From Paracoccaceae bacterium (GTDB taxonomy: Bacteria; Pseudomonadota; Alphaproteobacteria; Rhodobacterales; Rhodobacteraceae), in NCBI GenBank assembly GCA_007131945.1, contig SLPP01000216.1, positions 1 to 6,900 on the forward strand: a stretch of DNA of 6,900 nt. The letters run 5' to 3'. Positions 1 to 6,199 of the stretch are shown here, piece after piece (within the stretch, counting starts at the first letter, position 1; the number at the start of each line of letters is the position of its first letter). The position numbers and the translations under genes were made by a program. The notes beneath the pieces were generated by a model. The model was not told the origin of the DNA. It saw nothing but the letters and a program-made list of their open reading frames with translations, and did no database searches.

Positions 1-242
1 CCGGTCTCGGCCTCGAGCCTGACATAGAGGTCGGCGGAATACTTGGCGAGCCGGGTCATGTTGCGCGAGCCGCGCAGCTGGCCGACGAGGCCGGCGGCGT
101 GCCAGGTCGTGCCGCAGGTGAGCTGCCTGCGTTCGAGCAGCACCACGTCGCGCCAGCCGGCCCTGGCGAGGTGGTAGGCGACCGAGCAGCCCGAGACGCC
201 GCCGCCGATGATGACCACTCGGGCCTGGGTGGGAAGCGTCAT
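1..242 (-). CDS. FAD-dependent dehydrogenase of the dimethylglycine/sarcosine dehydrogenase type, N-terminus only (partial)
   Basis: Only the first 80 residues are present; the gene runs off the left edge. They start MTLPTQARVVIIGGGVSG, a dinucleotide-binding fold with the GxGxxG FAD signature at about residues 13-18. An acidic residue ends the second strand (VVLLER), followed by a TTWHAAG motif. In dimethylglycine and sarcosine dehydrogenases the His of this motif carries covalently bound FAD (family knowledge). The chosen ATG has a GAGG ribosome-binding site that overlaps the stop codon of the methyltransferase gene just upstream; the gap is 7 bases, so the two genes are surely co-transcribed and probably translationally coupled. 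It is a paralogue of the 809-residue flavoprotein in this window, but differs right after the His motif (GLVGQLRGSRN here, GNVPTFSSSW there), which suggests a different substrate. A C-terminal GcvT domain is expected but not visible. Substrate is unknown. Confidence 0.9.
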   Translation of the reverse strand, partial: MTLPTQARVVIIGGGVSGCSVAYHLARAGWRDVVLLERRQLTCGTTWHAAGLVGQLRGSRNMTRLAKYSADLYVRLEAET

Positions 243-249
243 GGGGGCC

Positions 250-1152
250 TCAGGCGATGGCATGGCCGGCCGCGCGCAGGCGGCGGGCGATCTCGGCGAT
301 ATGGGCGGGGCTGGTCTCGCAGCAGCCGCCGACGATGGTGGCGCCCTGAGCGACCCAGCCGAGGGCGAAACCGGCGTAGCGCTCGGGCGTCATCTCGGGC
401 CGGGCGGAGAGGGCGTCGACGGTCGAGTCGTCCTTCAGGAACGCGGCGGTGATCTGCTGGAAGCCGTTGGCATAGGCGCCGAAGGGCAGGCCGTGGGCCT
501 TGAGGTGCGGCATGGCCTGGTCCATCGCCTCGGGCGCCGAGCAGTTGGCGAGAAGCGCCGCGACGCCGTCGAGATGGCCCTTGAGTTCGGCGACGGGCTC
601 GCCCGAGCGCAGGCGTGTGCCGTCGGTGTCGTCGACCGTGACCGCGAGCCAGAGGGGGATGCCGGCGCGCGCGGCCACGGGGCGGGCGCCGGCGATCAGC
701 GCGCTTGCATGGGCGACGGAGGCGACGGTCTCGCCGATCAGGAGGTCGCAGCGCGGGGCGAGGATCCCGGCTACCTCGGCGTAGAGCGCGACGGCGGTGT
801 CGTGCGGGGGCAGCGTCTCGGGCCGGTAGGAGGCGACGAGCGGGCCGAGCGAGCCGGCGATCCGGCCCGAGCCGTGGGCGGCGCGGGCAGCCTCGGCCTC
901 GGCAAGCGCGGCGGCGTGGAGGGCGGCGAAGCTCTCGTCGAGCCCGTGTTTCGCCAGCCGGTCGTGGTGGATGGCGTAGGTGTTCGCCGTGGCGATGGTG
1001 GCGCCGGCGCCGAAGTAGTCGGCGTGGACCTGCTGCACGAGGCCGGGATGGTCGAGCATGACCTTCGTCGCCCAGAGCGGATGCGGGGCGTCGCCGGCGC
1101 GGCGGATCAGTTCCTGGCCCATGCCGCCGTCGAGGAGGATGATGGCGGTCAT
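250..1152 (-). CDS. Homocysteine S-methyltransferase family protein (zinc-dependent methyltransferase)
   Basis: This 300-residue protein has the full length of a compact homocysteine S-methyltransferase (Pfam S-methyl_trans, a TIM barrel). Visible landmarks are LLDGGMGQEL at 6-15, TANTY at 55-59, GSLGP at 100-104, LIGETVAS at 138-145, NC with Cys204, and GGCCETSPAH with Cys277 and Cys278. In characterised members the three cysteines bind the zinc that activates homocysteine; all three are kept, so the enzyme should be active. The reaction would be methyl transfer to homocysteine giving methionine. The donor could be a betaine, S-methylmethionine or another methylated compound and cannot be read here. 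The ATG has a GAGGT site about 7 bases upstream. It sits 109 bp after one demethylating-type flavoprotein and 7 bp before another, which favours an N-methyl or betaine donor (inference). It is a cytoplasmic enzyme with no signal peptide. I leave the gene symbol blank because mmuM-like and betaine-dependent enzymes cannot be separated by eye. Confidence 0.88.
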   Translation of the reverse strand: MTAIILLDGGMGQELIRRAGDAPHPLWATKVMLDHPGLVQQVHADYFGAGATIATANTYAIHHDRLAKHGLDESFAALHAAALAEAEAARAAHGSGRIAGSLGPLVASYRPETLPPHDTAVALYAEVAGILAPRCDLLIGETVASVAHASALIAGARPVAARAGIPLWLAVTVDDTDGTRLRSGEPVAELKGHLDGVAALLANCSAPEAMDQAMPHLKAHGLPFGAYANGFQQITAAFLKDDSTVDALSARPEMTPERYAGFALGWVAQGATIVGGCCETSPAHIAEIARRLRAAGHAIA

Positions 1153-1261
1153 GGTTCGACCTCGCAGGAGCGGGGGACTGCTCGTCCCCCGCGCCCCCTC
1201 GCCAAGGGGGGCAGGCCCCCCTTGGAACCCCCTGACCGGGGGTGGCGTGCTTGGGGCGGGG
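1153..1261. repeat. Gap with three consecutive G/C-tract hairpins
   Basis: The 109-bp gap between the flavoprotein stop and the methyltransferase start holds three separate inverted repeats. The first has 9-bp arms at 1170-1178 and 1184-1192 (GCGGGGGAC / GTCCCCCGC). The second has perfect 11-bp arms at 1202-1212 and 1215-1225 (CCAAGGGGGGC / GCCCCCCTTGG); the innermost pairs would open to give a usable loop. The third has 6-bp arms at 1227-1232 and 1238-1243 (ACCCCC / GGGGGT). None is followed by a T-run on the minus strand, so a classical terminator is not supported. G-tract hairpins like these resemble intergenic repeats I associate with Rhodobacterales genomes (recollection, not checked). 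A role in mRNA processing, stability or partial termination that sets different levels for the flanking genes is possible. Confidence 0.75.
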
Positions 1262-3691
1262 TCATGCGCGGAGCCGGTCGTTGGCCGGGTCCCAGAGGGG
1301 GGCGTCGGGCTGGACGGTGGCGGGGCGGCGGGTGCCGAAGACCTCGACCTCGATGGCGGTGCCGGGACTGGCGAGGTCGGACCGCAGCATGCCGAGCGCG
1401 ACGCAGGCCTGCACCCGGTGGCCCCAGGCGGCGCTGGTCGTCTCGCCCACGACCTCGCCGTCGTGCCAGAGCGTCGACATGTAGGGCGGGTCGGTGTCGC
1501 CGGGCTCGAGCGTCAGGGTGACGAAGCGCTTGCTCACGCCGCGCTGCTTCTCGGCCTGCAGCACCGCCTTGCCGGGGAAGTCCTTCGACCAGTCGACGAA
1601 GCGCTCGAGCCCGCCCTGCAGGAGCGTGTAGTCGGTTGAAAGGTCGCCCTTCCAGGCGCGGTAGCCCTTCTCGATCCGCAGGCTGTCGAGCGCGAACATG
1701 CCGAAGGGGCGCGCGCCGGCCTGCGTCAGCGCGTCCCAGATCGCGGGGGCGTCGGCGGGGGCGCAGTGGATCTCCCAGCCGAGTTCGCCGGCGAAGGAGA
1801 CGCGCAGGAGCGTCGCGGGGCGGGTGGCGACGGTGACGCCGGGCTGGGCGGAGAGCCAGGGGAGCGCGAGGTCGGCATCGGTGAGCGGCGCGAGGAGGTC
1901 GCGGGTCTTGGGGCCGGTGAGCAGGAGGCAGGTCAGGCGGTCGGACTCGTCGGTCAGCGTCACGCCCCCGGGCAGGCCCCGGCGCAGGACGTCGGCGTCG
2001 TGGGACTGGGCGACGGCGGCGGTGATGCAGGTGATGTCCTCGTCCGAGGCGGGGATCACGCTCATCTCGGTGACGATCCGGCCGCGCGCATCCGCGAAGT
2101 AGGCGAGACCCAGCCGGCCGGGGCGCGGCAGGCGCGAGGGCGTCAGGCGGTCGAGATGGGCGCGGGCGCCGGGGCCCTGCAGGCGCAGCCGGGTGAAGCC
2201 GGGGATCTCGATGATCCCGGCATGGTCGCGCACCGCCTCGCATTCCTCGCGGACGGCGCCGAACCACGGCCCCTCGCGATCCCAGGTACGCTGCGCGTCC
2301 TCGGAGGTGTCGTCGCCGGGCCGCGCGAACCAGTTGGCGCGTTCCCAGCCGTTATAGGCGCCGAACTGCGCGCCGCGCCCGGCCAGCCGGTCGTGCAGCG
2401 ACGAGAGCTTCCTGTTCCGCCCGGCGGGCCAGGCGTGGTGCGGGAAGTGGATGGCGTATTCGTTTCCGTAGATTTCCATCCCCTTGGCGACGCAGTAGTC
2501 GTGATCCTCGAAGCCTGTGAAGCGGCGCGGGTCGCAGGACCACATGTCCCATTCGGTGCCACCTTCGGTCACCCATTCGGCCAGCACCTTGCCCGCGCCT
2601 CCGCCCTGGCAGATGCCGAAGGTGAAGACGCAGGCCTCATAGGCGTTCGGCACGCCGGGCATCGGGCCGATCAGCGGGTTGCCGTCGGGCGTGTAGGGGA
2701 TCGGGCCGTTAATCACCTTCTGCAGCTTCGCATCGGCCAGCAGCGGCACGCGCGCCATCGCGTCCTCGATATGCCATTCCAGCCGCTCGAGGTCGTCGGG
2801 GTAGAGCTGGAAGCTGAAATCCTCGGGCATCGGATCGTCCGGGGTGGCCCAGTGCGCCCGGCAGGAATTCTCGTAGGGGCCGAGGTTGAAGCCCATCTTT
2901 TCCTGCCGCAGGTAGTAGCTGGAATCGACGTCGCGCAGGAGCGGCAGCTTGTGGCCGACATTCTTCGTCCATTCCTGAAGTTCGGGGATCGTGTCGAAGA
3001 TCAGGTACTGGTGGCTCATCACCATCATCGGCACGCGCCGGCCGAACAGCGCGCCGACGCGGGCGGCGTAGTAGCCGGCGGCATTGACCACGATCTCGCA
3101 GCGGACCTCGCCCTTCGGCGTATCCAGCACCCATTCGCCGCCCTCGCGCCGGGCGCCGGTGACGGGGCGGAAACGCTCCACGCGCGCGCCGAGGTCGCGG
3201 GCGCCCTTGGCCAGCGCCTGGGTCAGCTGCGCGGGATCGATGTCGCCGTCATGGGGATCGTAGAGCGCGCCGGTCAGGTCGTGGGTCTCGAGGAACGGGT
3301 AGCGGTCGCGGATCTCGCCCGGCGCCAGGATGTCGAGCGCCATCCCCTGGTAGCGGCCCATGCCGACGACGCGCTGGAACTCGCGCAGCCGCTCGCGGGT
3401 ATGGCCAAGCCGCACCGAGCCGGTGACGTGGTAGTTCATCGGGTAGTCGACCGCCGCGCCGAGGCCGCGATAGAGCTCGGCCGAATAGCGCTGCATGTTC
3501 ATGATCGACCACGACGACGAGAAGGTCGGCACGTTGCCCGCCGCGTGCCAGGTCGAGCCCGCGGTCAGCTCGTTGCGTTCCAGAAGCAGCGCGTCGGTCC
3601 AGCCGGCGCGGGCCAGGTGATAGAGGCAGGAGGCGCCGACAACGCCGCCGCCGATGATCACAACGCGCGCCTGAAGCGATCCGTCCGCCAT
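1262..3691 (-). CDS. FAD-dependent dehydrogenase with C-terminal GcvT-like domain (dimethylglycine/sarcosine dehydrogenase family)
   Basis: The 809-residue product has the usual length and order of bacterial dimethylglycine/sarcosine dehydrogenases. An N-terminal DAO-type FAD domain (about 8-370) has GGGVVG at 14-19 and STWHAAG at 46-52, where His49 is the expected covalent FAD site. A linker domain (about 372-430) follows. A GcvT-like folate domain (about 435-705) contains GAYNGWERANWF at 444-455, FAGELGWEI at 633-641 and KGYRAWKGDL at 675-684. A C-terminal barrel (about 715-805) ends the protein. Family members oxidise N-methyl groups and pass the one-carbon unit to tetrahydrofolate and the electrons to electron-transfer flavoprotein. 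The reading frame stays open 122 codons further upstream, across the divergent LysR gene, but the ATG at 3691 begins right at the FAD fold and has an AAGGAA ribosome-binding site. It is the first gene of the cluster, divergent from a LysR gene that probably controls it. Substrate is not determined: dimethylglycine, sarcosine or a similar N-methyl compound. Confidence 0.9.
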   Translation of the reverse strand: MADGSLQARVVIIGGGVVGASCLYHLARAGWTDALLLERNELTAGSTWHAAGNVPTFSSSWSIMNMQRYSAELYRGLGAAVDYPMNYHVTGSVRLGHTRERLREFQRVVGMGRYQGMALDILAPGEIRDRYPFLETHDLTGALYDPHDGDIDPAQLTQALAKGARDLGARVERFRPVTGARREGGEWVLDTPKGEVRCEIVVNAAGYYAARVGALFGRRVPMMVMSHQYLIFDTIPELQEWTKNVGHKLPLLRDVDSSYYLRQEKMGFNLGPYENSCRAHWATPDDPMPEDFSFQLYPDDLERLEWHIEDAMARVPLLADAKLQKVINGPIPYTPDGNPLIGPMPGVPNAYEACVFTFGICQGGGAGKVLAEWVTEGGTEWDMWSCDPRRFTGFEDHDYCVAKGMEIYGNEYAIHFPHHAWPAGRNRKLSSLHDRLAGRGAQFGAYNGWERANWFARPGDDTSEDAQRTWDREGPWFGAVREECEAVRDHAGIIEIPGFTRLRLQGPGARAHLDRLTPSRLPRPGRLGLAYFADARGRIVTEMSVIPASDEDITCITAAVAQSHDADVLRRGLPGGVTLTDESDRLTCLLLTGPKTRDLLAPLTDADLALPWLSAQPGVTVATRPATLLRVSFAGELGWEIHCAPADAPAIWDALTQAGARPFGMFALDSLRIEKGYRAWKGDLSTDYTLLQGGLERFVDWSKDFPGKAVLQAEKQRGVSKRFVTLTLEPGDTDPPYMSTLWHDGEVVGETTSAAWGHRVQACVALGMLRSDLASPGTAIEVEVFGTRRPATVQPDAPLWDPANDRLRA

Positions 3692-3718
3692 GCCCGTTCC
3701 TTCCGCTCCGCCTGCCCG

Positions 3719-3747
3719 ACTGTCCGCGCCGGCGCGCCGGTTGTCAA
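3719..3747 (-). promoter_or_regulatory. Predicted activator-dependent promoter of the flavoprotein cluster
   Basis: On the minus strand a perfect TTGACA (3747-3742) is followed after 17 bases by GACAGT (3724-3719), a weak -10 that keeps A at position 2 and T at position 6. The start site would be near 3712, giving a leader of about 20 bases that holds the ribosome-binding site. A good -35 with a poor -10 and an upstream LysR box suits a promoter that needs its activator. The spacer is almost entirely G+C and includes the 12-bp palindrome CCGGCGCGCCGG at 3729-3740. This is prediction from pattern only. Confidence 0.5.
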
Positions 3748-3768
3748 TTTCAGATCCCTTGGTAGATT
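3741..3768 (+). promoter_or_regulatory. Predicted promoter of the LysR-type regulator gene
   Basis: TTGTCA at 3741-3746 (5 of 6 to the -35 consensus) and TAGATT at 3763-3768 (4 of 6 to the -10 consensus) are separated by 16 bases. This is one of the few AT-richer patches in the window. Transcription would start near 3775, inside the 19-nt dyad, so a bound regulator would block it. Its -35 overlaps the opposite-strand TTGACA of the divergent promoter, so the two polymerases should compete. Confidence 0.45.
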
Positions 3769-3786
3769 GATAGAGATCCTCTATCA
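3768..3786. promoter_or_regulatory. LysR-type operator: perfect 19-nt dyad with a T-N11-A box
   Basis: TGATAGAGATCCTCTATCA is a perfect inverted repeat: 8-bp arms around ATC. It contains T at 3771 and A at 3783 separated by 11 bases, the LysR-family recognition pattern with dyad symmetry. It lies between the divergent regulator and flavoprotein genes, where such sites normally are. Its centre (3777) is about 65 bases upstream of the start predicted for the flavoprotein promoter, the usual place for the primary LysR recognition site. Its right end touches the regulator's ribosome-binding site AGGGAG (3786-3791). Confidence 0.78.
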
Positions 3787-3797
3787 GGGAGCGCCGC

Positions 3798-4649
3798 GTG
3801 CAGGTCGAGCTTCTGGAAACCTTTCTCGATCTGTGCGAGACGCGCAGCTTTCGCCGCACGGCCGAGCGGCTGCGGCTGGCGCAGCCGACGGTGACCGCGC
3901 GGCTGCGCGCGCTGGAACGGCAGCTCGGCGCGGCGCTCTTCACCCGCTCGCGCGCGGGAACCGAGCCGACGACCGAGGGGCTGAAATTCGAGAGCCACGC
4001 CCGCGTGCTGCTCGCCGAATGGCATCGCGGGGTGCGGGCGGTGCGCGGCACGGGCAACCGGGCGATGATGCTGCGGATCGGGTTGCAGCATGACCTCGTC
4101 GGCTCGGGGCTGGGCGACTGGATCGCGGCCTTCCGCAGCGCCCTGCCCGATTGCGGTTTCTACATCGAGGCCGACTATTCGCCGCAGATGTGCGCCGACG
4201 TGCTGTCGGGGTTCAAGGATTTCGCCGTCCTCTTCACGCCGCGGCCGCATCCGGACCTGCATTTCGTCGCGCTCGGCGCGCTTGGCTACCGGATGGTCTC
4301 GACCCATGCGCGGCGGCGCGCCGAGGTCGATCCCGAAGGCTACATCCTCGGCAACTACGCCCCGGCGATCGCCGCCGAGCATGACCGGCTGCTGCCGGAA
4401 CTCGTCGCGCCGCCGCTCGTCTCGGGGCAGAACGCGACGGTGGCCGAGATGCTGCGCGCGATCGGCGGGACGGCCTATCTGACCGAGGCGACGGCGGCCG
4501 CGGCGGTGGCGGCGGGCTGGGCGACGGCGGTCGAGGACGCGCCGACCCTGTCGCAGCCGGTGCATGCGGCGATGGCGCTGAGGCTGCGCACCGCGCGGAT
4601 GCAGGCGCAGCTCACGCGGCTGGTGCGGGCGCGGATCGGCGGCGGATAG
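3798..4649 (+). CDS. LysR-type transcriptional regulator
   Basis: This 283-residue protein is slightly shorter than the roughly 300 residues usual for the family. Residues 1-60 form the winged helix-turn-helix: LLETFLDLCETRSFRRTAER opens it, then LAQPTVTARLRALERQLG gives the recognition helix and LFTR the wing start. Residues about 90-283 form the two-lobed periplasmic-binding-like effector domain, beginning LRIGLQHDLVG. The start is GTG; it is set by AGGGAG six bases upstream and by the conserved LETFL start of the family. It is transcribed away from the flavoprotein/methyltransferase cluster across a shared control region with a clear LysR box, so it most likely activates that cluster and represses itself (inference). 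The inducer is probably the methylated substrate or a product of it, but no residue here identifies it. It converges with the small membrane-protein gene downstream. Confidence 0.93.
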   Translation: MQVELLETFLDLCETRSFRRTAERLRLAQPTVTARLRALERQLGAALFTRSRAGTEPTTEGLKFESHARVLLAEWHRGVRAVRGTGNRAMMLRIGLQHDLVGSGLGDWIAAFRSALPDCGFYIEADYSPQMCADVLSGFKDFAVLFTPRPHPDLHFVALGALGYRMVSTHARRRAEVDPEGYILGNYAPAIAAEHDRLLPELVAPPLVSGQNATVAEMLRAIGGTAYLTEATAAAAVAAGWATAVEDAPTLSQPVHAAMALRLRTARMQAQLTRLVRARIGGG

Positions 4650-4698
4650 CTCGCCGCGCGCGTGCCGGCACGGATGCGACGGTCGGGCCCCGGCCGGC
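4650..4698. other. Gap between convergent genes with a 12-bp palindrome
   Basis: This 49-bp stretch separates the stops of the LysR gene and the small PH-domain gene. It contains the perfect palindrome CGTGCCGGCACG at 4661-4672 and CCGGCCGG at 4690-4697. Neither is followed by a T-run on either strand, so no intrinsic terminator can be called with confidence. Either could form a short GC-rich hairpin at the transcript ends. Confidence 0.35.
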
Positions 4699-5166
4699 TC
4701 AGTCGCGCCGGCGCCTGGCGCGGCGGGCGCGGGCGTCGGAGATCGTGGCGATCGCCGCCTCGGCATCGGCGAGGTGCTTGATCAGGTGCTTGTCGCCGGC
4801 GCGCGTGACGATCTGCAGATCGCCCATCAGCTTGCGCATGGTCTCGATCTCCAGCAGCATCACGTTGCCGCCGCTGGGCAGGATCAGCCGCCGGTCGGTG
4901 ACCAGCCAGCGCATCCTGAGCTGCTCGCCGGCGAGGTAGGCGCCGCGCACGCCGAGCGCGAGCACCGCGCCGAGCGCGCCGATGGCGGCGTGCTCGCTGC
5001 CGATCAGCCAGAGCACCGTCCCCGCCCCGGCCATGCCGACGAGCGCGAGCACCGCGTGGTCGCGCCAGTATCGCCCGCGATCCGAGCGCAGTTCGCTGAC
5101 GACCTTCTCGCCCGGTTCGAGTGCCGGGGCCGCGGCCGTGCGGTCGGGGATGGGGGTGCCGGACAT
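4699..5166 (-). CDS. Small two-helix membrane protein with a bacterial PH-like domain
   Basis: The 155-residue product has two hydrophobic segments, about 38-56 (HAVLALVGMAGAGTVLWLIG region) and 59-79. A bacterial PH-like region follows at about 80-143, with MRWLVTDRRLIL at 85-96 and GDLQIVTRAGDKHLIKHL at 115-132. The W-VTDRR strand, the later GDL-I strand and the KHL helix are typical of YdbS/YdbT-like bPH proteins. The tail is very basic (RARRARRRRD) and would lie in the cytoplasm. The reading frame is open upstream inside hflC, but the ATG at 5166 is preferred because earlier starts would overlap hflC deeply. The start lacks a good ribosome-binding site: the bases just before it are TTCTTCCATCCG, preceded by a strong hairpin. 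It lies 46 bp after hflC on the same strand, so a link to membrane-protein quality control is possible but unproven. Specific function is unknown. Confidence 0.8.
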   Translation of the reverse strand: MSGTPIPDRTAAAPALEPGEKVVSELRSDRGRYWRDHAVLALVGMAGAGTVLWLIGSEHAAIGALGAVLALGVRGAYLAGEQLRMRWLVTDRRLILPSGGNVMLLEIETMRKLMGDLQIVTRAGDKHLIKHLADAEAAIATISDARARRARRRRD

Positions 5167-5178
5167 CGGATGGAAGAA

Positions 5179-5206
5179 GCCCGCGCCCGGAGGTCCGGGC
5201 GCGGGC
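5179..5206 (-). terminator. Strong hairpin after hflC, probable full or partial terminator
   Basis: A perfect 12-bp inverted repeat has arms at 5179-5190 and 5195-5206 (GCCCGCGCCCGG / CCGGGCGCGGGC) around a four-base loop. Read on the minus strand it starts 6 bases after the hflC stop and is followed by TTCTTCC, a short pyrimidine tail. This is the expected place for the end of the hflKC transcript. The tail is not a clean U-run, and another same-strand gene starts 12 bases later, so it may act as an attenuator or as a 3'-end stabiliser rather than a full stop. Confidence 0.65.
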
Positions 5207-5212
5207 AAGGGT

Positions 5213-6199
5213 TCAGTTGGTGATGTCGCCGCCTTCGGTGCCGGCTTCGGCATCCGGGTCGCGCGGCATCCCCTCGGCGGCGGCGGGCGGCTCCGGGATC
5301 GCACGCCGCCCGGCCTGGGCGAGGATCTGCCCGTTCAGACCGTCGGTGCGCAGGAACTGGAAGAACTCGCTGTCCGGTGCCAGCACCATCGAGGCATTCT
5401 GCCGGTTCAGCGCGCGCTCGTAGGCGGTCATCGACCGGGTGAAGGCGAAGAACTCGGGATCCTGACCGAAGGCCTCGGCGTAGATCCGGTTGCGTTGGGC
5501 ATCGGCCTCGCCGCGGATGATCTCGGATTCGCGCCGCGCCGAGGAGACGAGCTCGACCACCGTGCGGTCGGCGAGCGCGCGCACCCGCTGCGCCGCCTCG
5601 TTACCGCGGGCGATCTCGTCGGCCGCCTCGCGCTCGCGCTCGGCGCGCATCCGGGCGAAGGTCGCGGCGAGGTTCTGCTCGGGCAGGTCGGTGCGCGTCA
5701 GCCGCACGTCGATCACCTCGACCCCGAGCCCGCCGGCCTCGCGCCGGGCACGGTCGCGGATGCGGTTCATCAGGATCGTCCGGTCCTCCGAAAGCACCGC
5801 GCCCGAGGGCACCGCCCCCAGCACCTCGCGGATCGCGGCGTTCATGATCCGGTCGAGCCGGATCTGGGCGGCGCGGATGCCCTCCATGCCGACGGCCTGG
5901 CGGAAGCGTTCGACATCGACGATCCGCCAGCGGGCGAAGGCATCGACCACCAGCCGCCGGTCATCGAGCGGGGTGATCTCCAGCGGCTGCGTCTGCAGCC
6001 CAAGGATGCGCGCGTCGTAACGCACGACCTCCTGGATGAACGGGATGCGGAAATAGAGCCCGGGATCGGTGCGGACCTGTTTGACCTGGCCGAACTGCAG
6101 CACGAGGACATTCTCGCGCTCGTCGACGATGAACAGCGCCGAAAGGCCGACCGCGGCCGCGACCACAACCACCGGCAGGAGCAGGGTCAGTTTCTTCAT
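5213..6199 (-). CDS. hflC: HflC, SPFH-family subunit of the HflKC regulator of FtsH protease
   Basis: The 328-residue protein begins with MKKLTLLLPVVVVAAAVGLSALFIVDE, an uncleaved N-terminal membrane anchor (about 4-24). The SPFH/Band 7 domain follows, with VLVLQFGQVKQVRTDPGLYF at 31-50 and VVDAFARWRI at 84-93. IDVRLTRTDLPEQNLAATFA at 163-182, the helical RMRAEREREAADE (184-196) and GEADAQRNRIYAEAFGQDPE at 230-249 are classic HflC blocks. HflC pairs with HflK to form a large cage around the membrane AAA+ protease FtsH and limits its access to membrane substrates. The C-terminus carries a Pro/Ala/Gly/acid-rich extension (about 302-328) that is probably disordered. The ATG overlaps the hflK stop as ATGA and has a GAGGGGG ribosome-binding site inside the end of hflK. 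Length and all core motifs fit an intact gene. Confidence 0.96.
   Translation of the reverse strand: MKKLTLLLPVVVVAAAVGLSALFIVDERENVLVLQFGQVKQVRTDPGLYFRIPFIQEVVRYDARILGLQTQPLEITPLDDRRLVVDAFARWRIVDVERFRQAVGMEGIRAAQIRLDRIMNAAIREVLGAVPSGAVLSEDRTILMNRIRDRARREAGGLGVEVIDVRLTRTDLPEQNLAATFARMRAEREREAADEIARGNEAAQRVRALADRTVVELVSSARRESEIIRGEADAQRNRIYAEAFGQDPEFFAFTRSMTAYERALNRQNASMVLAPDSEFFQFLRTDGLNGQILAQAGRRAIPEPPAAAEGMPRDPDAEAGTEGGDITN

Noticed and set aside
1153..1261. The G/C-tract hairpins as a CRISPR array, attachment site or transposon end.
   Set aside because: The three hairpins have different arms, there are no regular spacers, no target-site duplication and no recombinase or transposase gene nearby.
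208..1521. A 437-codon open frame on the plus strand, opposite the methyltransferase gene.
   Set aside because: It crosses two real genes and the hairpin gap, is Gly/Arg-rich without motifs, and lies opposite a protein with all family signatures.
3692..4057. N-terminal extension of the flavoprotein by 122 codons.
   Set aside because: It would run antisense through the LysR DNA-binding region and the control region; the added residues are Ser/Arg-rich with no domain, and the ATG at 3691 has a good ribosome-binding site.
1766..4093. A 775-codon open frame on the plus strand, opposite the flavoprotein gene.
   Set aside because: Its translation is low-complexity Gly/Ala/Val/Arg/His-rich with no recognisable domain, and the minus-strand frame gives a complete flavin dehydrogenase. 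Long antisense frames are expected in DNA with GC-rich third codon positions.
3750..4766. A 338-codon open frame on the minus strand opposite the LysR gene.
   Set aside because: Arg/Pro/His-rich translation with no domain; the plus strand encodes a clear LysR protein.
5167..5304. N-terminal extension of the PH-domain protein by 46 residues.
   Set aside because: It would overlap the end of hflC and cross the hairpin; the residues are Pro/Arg-rich and unlike a signal or domain.
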